From Ulva prolifera (taxonomy: Eukaryota; Chlorophyta; Ulvophyceae; Ulvales; Ulvaceae): a stretch of DNA of 64,000 nucleotides. Under the pieces are notes generated by a model, which was not told the DNA's origin, searched no databases, and saw only the letters and a program-made list of their open reading frames with translations. Both the position numbers and the translations under genes were made by a program. Shown here one piece after another: positions 58,951 to 64,000 of this stretch (position 1 is its first letter; each line of letters begins with the position of its first letter). Where the stretch lies: positions 7,534,842-7,598,841 of the forward strand of contig CM041197.1 in NCBI GenBank assembly GCA_023078555.1. The letters are read 5' to 3'.

Positions 58951-61900
58951 TTACACCTCGTATCCGCGCGGCTGGGCAGTCAAATCCACCCGAAACTGGT
59001 AGTAGCTACTCAGTTTGTATCCCTGCGATCTCTCAAACTCGCGAAACCGCCTCCCTGCGACAGTTTTATCGCTCACCGGTCGCCACTGGTCCACTCGCTC
59101 TGTCCCAAGCACTGGAAGGACTCTGACTGGTGTGGCAGTCTGACACGGTGCAGCGATCGCGCAAAACGCAATACCTTTGTATGCATCATCACTTCTTAGT
59201 CGATCTTTCCCGAAACCATCAAGTGCGCCTCGACATTTTGTGACTGCAGCCGCTTCTGCGGCGATGTCTGTATCCTTCCGTTTGCTACCTGGACGTACCG
59301 TTTTCCGTAGCTTCGATTCTTGTCCAGCTTCCGCAATTTTCTGATTCAGGTGTCTAATGTCCGCTGGGTATTCTGCTTCCCCAATCCGCGACCACACCAT
59401 GCGGTCGCATCCGTAGAATTCGGCATTTGGGTCTGCCCTCTGCAGCAGACTACTTACAGAAGATACATTTCGTCGTCTTTGTGGGCGCAGGCGGTGTAAC
59501 CATCTCAGGAGGTTGACTTGAGCCGTGCGCTCCTTCGGATTCGTGTCCGAGTCTCCCACCCGCAACTCGGTGAACCCAGACCCTGCTGCGTCCGGTCTGC
59601 ATACCAGCATCGTAAGTCCTGTACATAATAGAAACACCCATTTAGTGGGTGGAAGGGAAGACTCCCCCTTTATGACGGCGTTGAATTGTTTGCGATAGTT
59701 GATGCTGTTCTGTCTGGCCTCGAGTTCCTTGTCTGTCGTCTCTTGCACTTCGCTGTCCGTCAAGAAAAAGTTCAAGTGGCTTGGTCTGTTCATGAAAGAC
59801 ACCTGCAAGCTCCGAATCTCCGAGATCCATTTTCGGCCGCCTTTTTGGCCTGTGGCAGTGGCCCCGTCGCATGTGCTGATGGCTACTGCATATCTCTGCA
59901 CCCCATGAGGGGCTCCTGGTACCTCTCGGAACGCACCTGCCGTAGGTGGGCACTGCCTGCGTCACCGTGGTTGTAGTACGTCACATTGATGTTCGGGCTG
60001 GTCACCAAACACAGCCTCAGAAGTGTCTGCTTCAAGCCTCCCGTTGTCCGAAGATTCTCTTCGACCTGCTGCCCCAGATACTTTTCCAAGCAGTACGGCA
60101 GTGACAGTAGCTCGGGCAACTCCAGTACCTGTTGTGCCGTATCGACGACAACCCCGTTTGTGATCGCAGTCTCTAGCCCAGCCCGCACCGGGGCACTCAC
60201 CTCGCCCTCCTGAAGGCGCCTGATCGCTTCCATCCGAATGCTGTGACACCGCGCTTGTTGCCGTCCAGCCCCTTCGAGCCCGGCCGCCTCCGTTATAGCG
60301 GCGCACGGGCTCCCACGCAATTGTCTTGGTGTCCCTCTCTGTGCCTCTGCCATTGCCAGGAGTACCTGCATGTGTAAGTGCGCGTCTCACAGTCAACCAT
60401 CCCTGTGGTCAACGTCTTTCACACAGTCTTGGCTAAAAACCGGCCGGGGTAGGGGAGGCGGGGTGGGGGGAACTACAAGGTAAAATAATCTGGTACGGAA
60501 CGTGCTGCCGTTCCCGGTTCGGTGGACCGCTGCGACGTGGTCCAGTTGAATGTGTCGGACTATCGGCGCCGATTCTCTCTTCTGCATTGACCTTGGGGGA
60601 TCTTTGTCTATGATCCTTTGCCGTGTTCCCTGTGCCGGGTCCTCTCTGTTGTGCAGCTCGGTCACAATGGAGGTGGCTGTGATTCTCCCAAACAATAAAG
60701 CACCCAATCCCGGGTTCATGTAGGCCTCGTGTACAAGCGATTGCCATCTACTGGCATGTATGGCATGCATTTCGCGCCAGGTTTGCGGTGCCATGTTTGT
60801 CATCCTCACTATTTTCTTCTGGTCTTTGTGTACAGTTTCGTATATGTTCGTGTTGTGCTCCTGCACATGTGAACTGGTCACGAGCGTCATGAATGTTACC
60901 TCCACCATAGCTCATCCCGACTGACGCTGGGGGGTGTTGTGTCTGAAATCCCCTCGGCCTTGCCAGGGCTGTTGCGGTTCCGCTGCCGCAGTATAGCATG
61001 CCAGAGTACTGATCGTTGTGGATTGCAGGGCAGGCACATGATTTTGTGTTCGCACCTGTAATCCGCCATGTGTCATCATTTTTTCTGTTGCGTGTGAAAC
61101 GACCAGATGCGTCTTCAGTACCCTTGCTTGTGTCAACGCTTCACTGCTGTCATGAAGTTGTTCCAAAAACTTGCGCATGATAGGGAGGAACACATGTCCG
61201 ATGTGATCTTGAAGGCCATCTGCTTCCTGTTCAGTCCAGCCCACGTACGAAAGGTTGTCTCTCAAGAGCAAAGCCCCCAACGCTGTGAGTCTGCATTCTA
61301 TCCGACCTGAACTTCCTCCATCATGCCCATAAAATATGTAGGGTGGCATTGCAGAGCTCATGGGCCACTATGGGGCTGGAGCCGGAGAGTTCTTACCGTG
61401 CCAGTGCCAGTGGAGCCGCCGTGTGTGCCGCGCCCGGCAGTCCGTCAACAACGTACGTTAACACAGCCTGAACACGATTCATTTCGGCACCTTGGAGCTT
61501 GCCGCCTCCCACTGTGTCGCTTGGTCCCACTAAGCCCCCCTTGAAGGCCAGGGGAAGGGAAGCAAAGGGTGGGACCACAAAGACGGCTACTTCGTCAAAC
61601 AAATAATTAAGGCGATCGGTGAGCTCTGCTTTTGTGATTTTTCTCCCTAACTCCTTTCCAAGCCCGGCCAGTAGGGATATTATGCTCTGCACTTGTGAGA
61701 AATAGTCATTTTACACAAGCTTACGGATTTGACTGAGTGGGACAATTGTAGCGGTGTGGCGCGACCCCCACCATGCCACGGGAGCATGATACAACATAGC
61801 ATGCAACATACTTTCAGTTGATCCAGCCCGAATCGCTTCATCACGCCTAGTGTCCAGTGATGCAGGTGGTCCACCCCCCACAACTCTGGGAGGGCGCCCC

Positions 61901-64000
61901 ACTCAAACTGCGAGTCCCAGAATATGCTCTGTAGTGCTGGGCTAGAGGCTTTTATGCCTGCACAACACGAGTGGTCAAGACTCAGACGTGGCACGCTTCA
62001 TAAGGTCCAGTTTGATCTGTCGCCGTATCCTTCGTTACTCGTTTTGTGGAACCCTTTGCTATGCCACAATTACAGATTTGTAGGCTTCCTGTGCCGGGAC
62101 TTGCCTTGTCTTTTCATCTCTGCCTTTGACCCTGACTCTCGTATTGCTTCTGCTTCTCTGGGACTCCGGTGTTTGCGGTCTTCTGGGGAAAGCTCATGTG
62201 CTGCGAGGTCAAATTTGCATGTAGAGGTGTGGCATAGCAAACAGGCGGCATCTGTGCCTCCATTGACGCTGTCAAGCCTAAACGCGAATCGCTGCATCAG
62301 CCCCATTGTAGCTGCAGCCTCTACGGTGTCCATAATCAATGTACCCACCATTACGTCGCAATGGGCTGTCAGGTAGGGACCTCTTGAATCAAACGCCGGC
62401 TCGACACTGCTGTGGCGTAACAATTCTTCTCTATCCTTGTGAAATTTCACCCATACCTGCACCAGATCAGGCACGCATGGTTGTAACATGCTGAGTGCAT
62501 ATGCCGTCCGGATACCATTCCCCTTCTTGGATCTGGACCATTCGTCATCCCGGACCAACATTGGCGGGGGTAGCGCACTCCGCATTCTGGCTGCGTAGCC
62601 GTCCCTATATCTCTGAGCATCTCCTTCCACATCGCTGCGGTGGTGGCACTTATAGCGGCGTCGATGTCTGCCACGCGTACATGCTCTTGGCCTTTTGGCC
62701 TCTGTGCAAGTACCCATTCCTTCACATTTGGGACCATGCACAGTAGTTGTATCGCATTCTGACGCAGACTGGCATCTACATTCATCGGTGCCACAAATAT
62801 AGGGTACAGCTCACTGCAGCAGCACGCATTGGCTTATCTAGATCTGTCTCTATATGCTGCAGTCCCAGGCTACTGTTGACTCTGCCGGATAGGGTGTGGT
62901 CGATCATGCAGCACAGGCTTGTCAAACCACTGTCCTTTTAAGAGAGGTCACCTTTTGGCAATTGGGCTGATCAGGGTCTTGTCAAAGAATATTGCCACTG
63001 CGAAAATGGGCCTTGTGGACTCTGCTAACCCTAGTCCGCCCTGCATCCGGGCATGAATCCGAGCCTGCACGTCGCCCCACCATCAGCTGTTTGTGGTGCA
63101 TGACTGTAACTCATACAAAGTCGCCCTGCCTTCTACGAGGGGAGCGGAACCTGCTTCGCTTGGCGTACAGCCGAGCCGTGCATGAAACTCACGACTCTGC
63201 CTGCCATGTCAGCGTCGAGGGAGCCCTCAGAGGTACTGACTGGATCCATGCGTATGTTGCAGTTCTCGATGACAGGATTCTGAAGCGAGCAGCTCAACAC
63301 TTCAGCGATTGGCCTGATGAACAATGGGACCGGGGCCAATTGCCTGAGTAATGCGTGATCTGATACAATAGGTACTTCCCTGGCTGTCATCTTGCATCGG
63401 TACTTGTCTGCTTTGTCATCCAGGTATTTATTCAGTGCTTCAACTGTATGGATCGTGGGCCGTCTCTCGTGCTCAGGTCGGGATGTCTGCCTTCTCAGCA
63501 CTTCCAGCAGGCGCACCCCCATGAAGTAATTCCTTTGCTGTACTGCTGTAAGGTCTTTGAGCATCCATGCAATGATATCATTCGCTATCAACATATTCTC
63601 GACGTATGCAGGTACAGATGCACCTGATGGTTGCTCTCCATCACTGTCGGGTTCGGAGTTGTCCTCACTCGTAGCGTCTGGAAGAGTAAAGGTTGGCCAA
63701 CCTGTGTCTGCTGTCTCTGTATTGCACTCAGGCTTGCACTCCGTTTCACATTCTGGTTCACCGAGATCCTGTCCGTAGAGACCCTTGTTGGTGCCTGGCT
63801 GGGCTGGGGCGAGGTGGGGCTTGGTGGTGTGATTGTATTCTGCTGGATCATGGGCTGTTTCTGCTTGAGGACCGCTGGGGAGTATCATAGACTCTGCAGA
63901 TCTGGTAGCCAGTCTGTTGGTAATGCTTGCAGCGGCCTGATTGTTTGTCAATTTTGTAAGTACCCGTTCATTGTATGACCGGTCTGCTGTGGTCCGCTTC
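58951..64000 (-). CDS. Transposase-like gene, Plavaka/Tnp2 type, 5' end outside window
   Basis: Adjoining minus-strand frames run from the window edge (open through 64000) to a stop at 58951: about 64000-63133, 62794-62070, 61994-61680, 61692-61393, 61361-60912, 60908-60393, 60371-59883 and 59901-58951. Order and motifs follow the known Plavaka/Tnp2 (EnSpm-like) transposases: a GPYLTAHCDVMVGTL segment, a C-x-x-C-H (CLLCHT, near 62245), FEWGALPELWGVDHLHHWTL with Asp/His near 61870, FLPIMRKFLEQLHD, KTHLVVSHATEKM, and NTNIYETVHK with a candidate catalytic Glu near 60845. These would form a DDE-type cut-and-paste nuclease. Changes of frame between segments may be introns or decay; I cannot tell which. 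The C-terminal 300 residues match nothing I recognise. No terminal repeats were found. Confidence 0.55.

Overview
The window looks like nuclear DNA of a chlorophyte green alga, possibly a trebouxiophyte (inference). The reasons are moderately high GC, genes broken into many short exons by long introns with ordinary GT..AG ends, and TGTAA, the known chlorophyte poly(A) signal, at the 3' terminus of a resident LINE. No rRNA, tRNA, CRISPR, telomere or bacterial-style operon was recognised. Exon coordinates come from reading frame plus GT/AG consensus and paralogue comparison, so internal kinase exons are much firmer than 5' ends.

Region 1 (0-21 kb) holds three related kinase-domain genes. Gene A (+, about 543-3167) and gene B (-, 3' part 5697-7356) converge and share intron positions and intact catalytic motifs. 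Gene C (-, kinase part 11147-14880, with likely upstream exons to about 20.6 kb) is their paralogue but has lost the beta-3 lysine, the HRD aspartate and the DFG motif, so it reads as a pseudokinase. A non-autonomous hAT element sits at 24-516, just upstream of gene A.

Region 2 (21.2-25.1 kb) shows no convincing gene. Region 3 (25.1-35.5 kb, +) is gene F, a long multi-exon gene with a very divergent kinase-like domain. Region 4 (36.1-49 kb, -) is gene E: an alpha-helical, partly hydrophobic N-terminal part followed by a TKL-like kinase domain with HGN and DFA in place of HRD and DFG. Genes C and E share at least three upstream exons in the same order, pointing to an old block duplication. F and E converge.

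Region 5 (49.5-58.9 kb) is mobile-element-rich. An apparently whole non-LTR retrotransposon (49540-53398, -) has one 1197-residue ORF with reverse transcriptase, a C-C-H-C knuckle and a restriction-like endonuclease, and is flanked by a 13-bp target duplication. Several copies of only its 3' tail lie nearby in the same orientation, with a long hairpin and a 37-base C tract. A small helical gene of unknown role (H) ends at 57490. Region 6 (58.95 kb to the window end, -) is a transposase-like gene resembling the Plavaka/Tnp2 DNA transposons; its 5' end lies outside the window.

A 92-107-bp hAT-type MITE family is scattered through introns of the kinase genes, three copies with perfect 8-bp target duplications. 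The strongest biological story is an expanded family of kinase and pseudokinase genes with helical N-termini, which could be a signalling or immune-type system (inference only).
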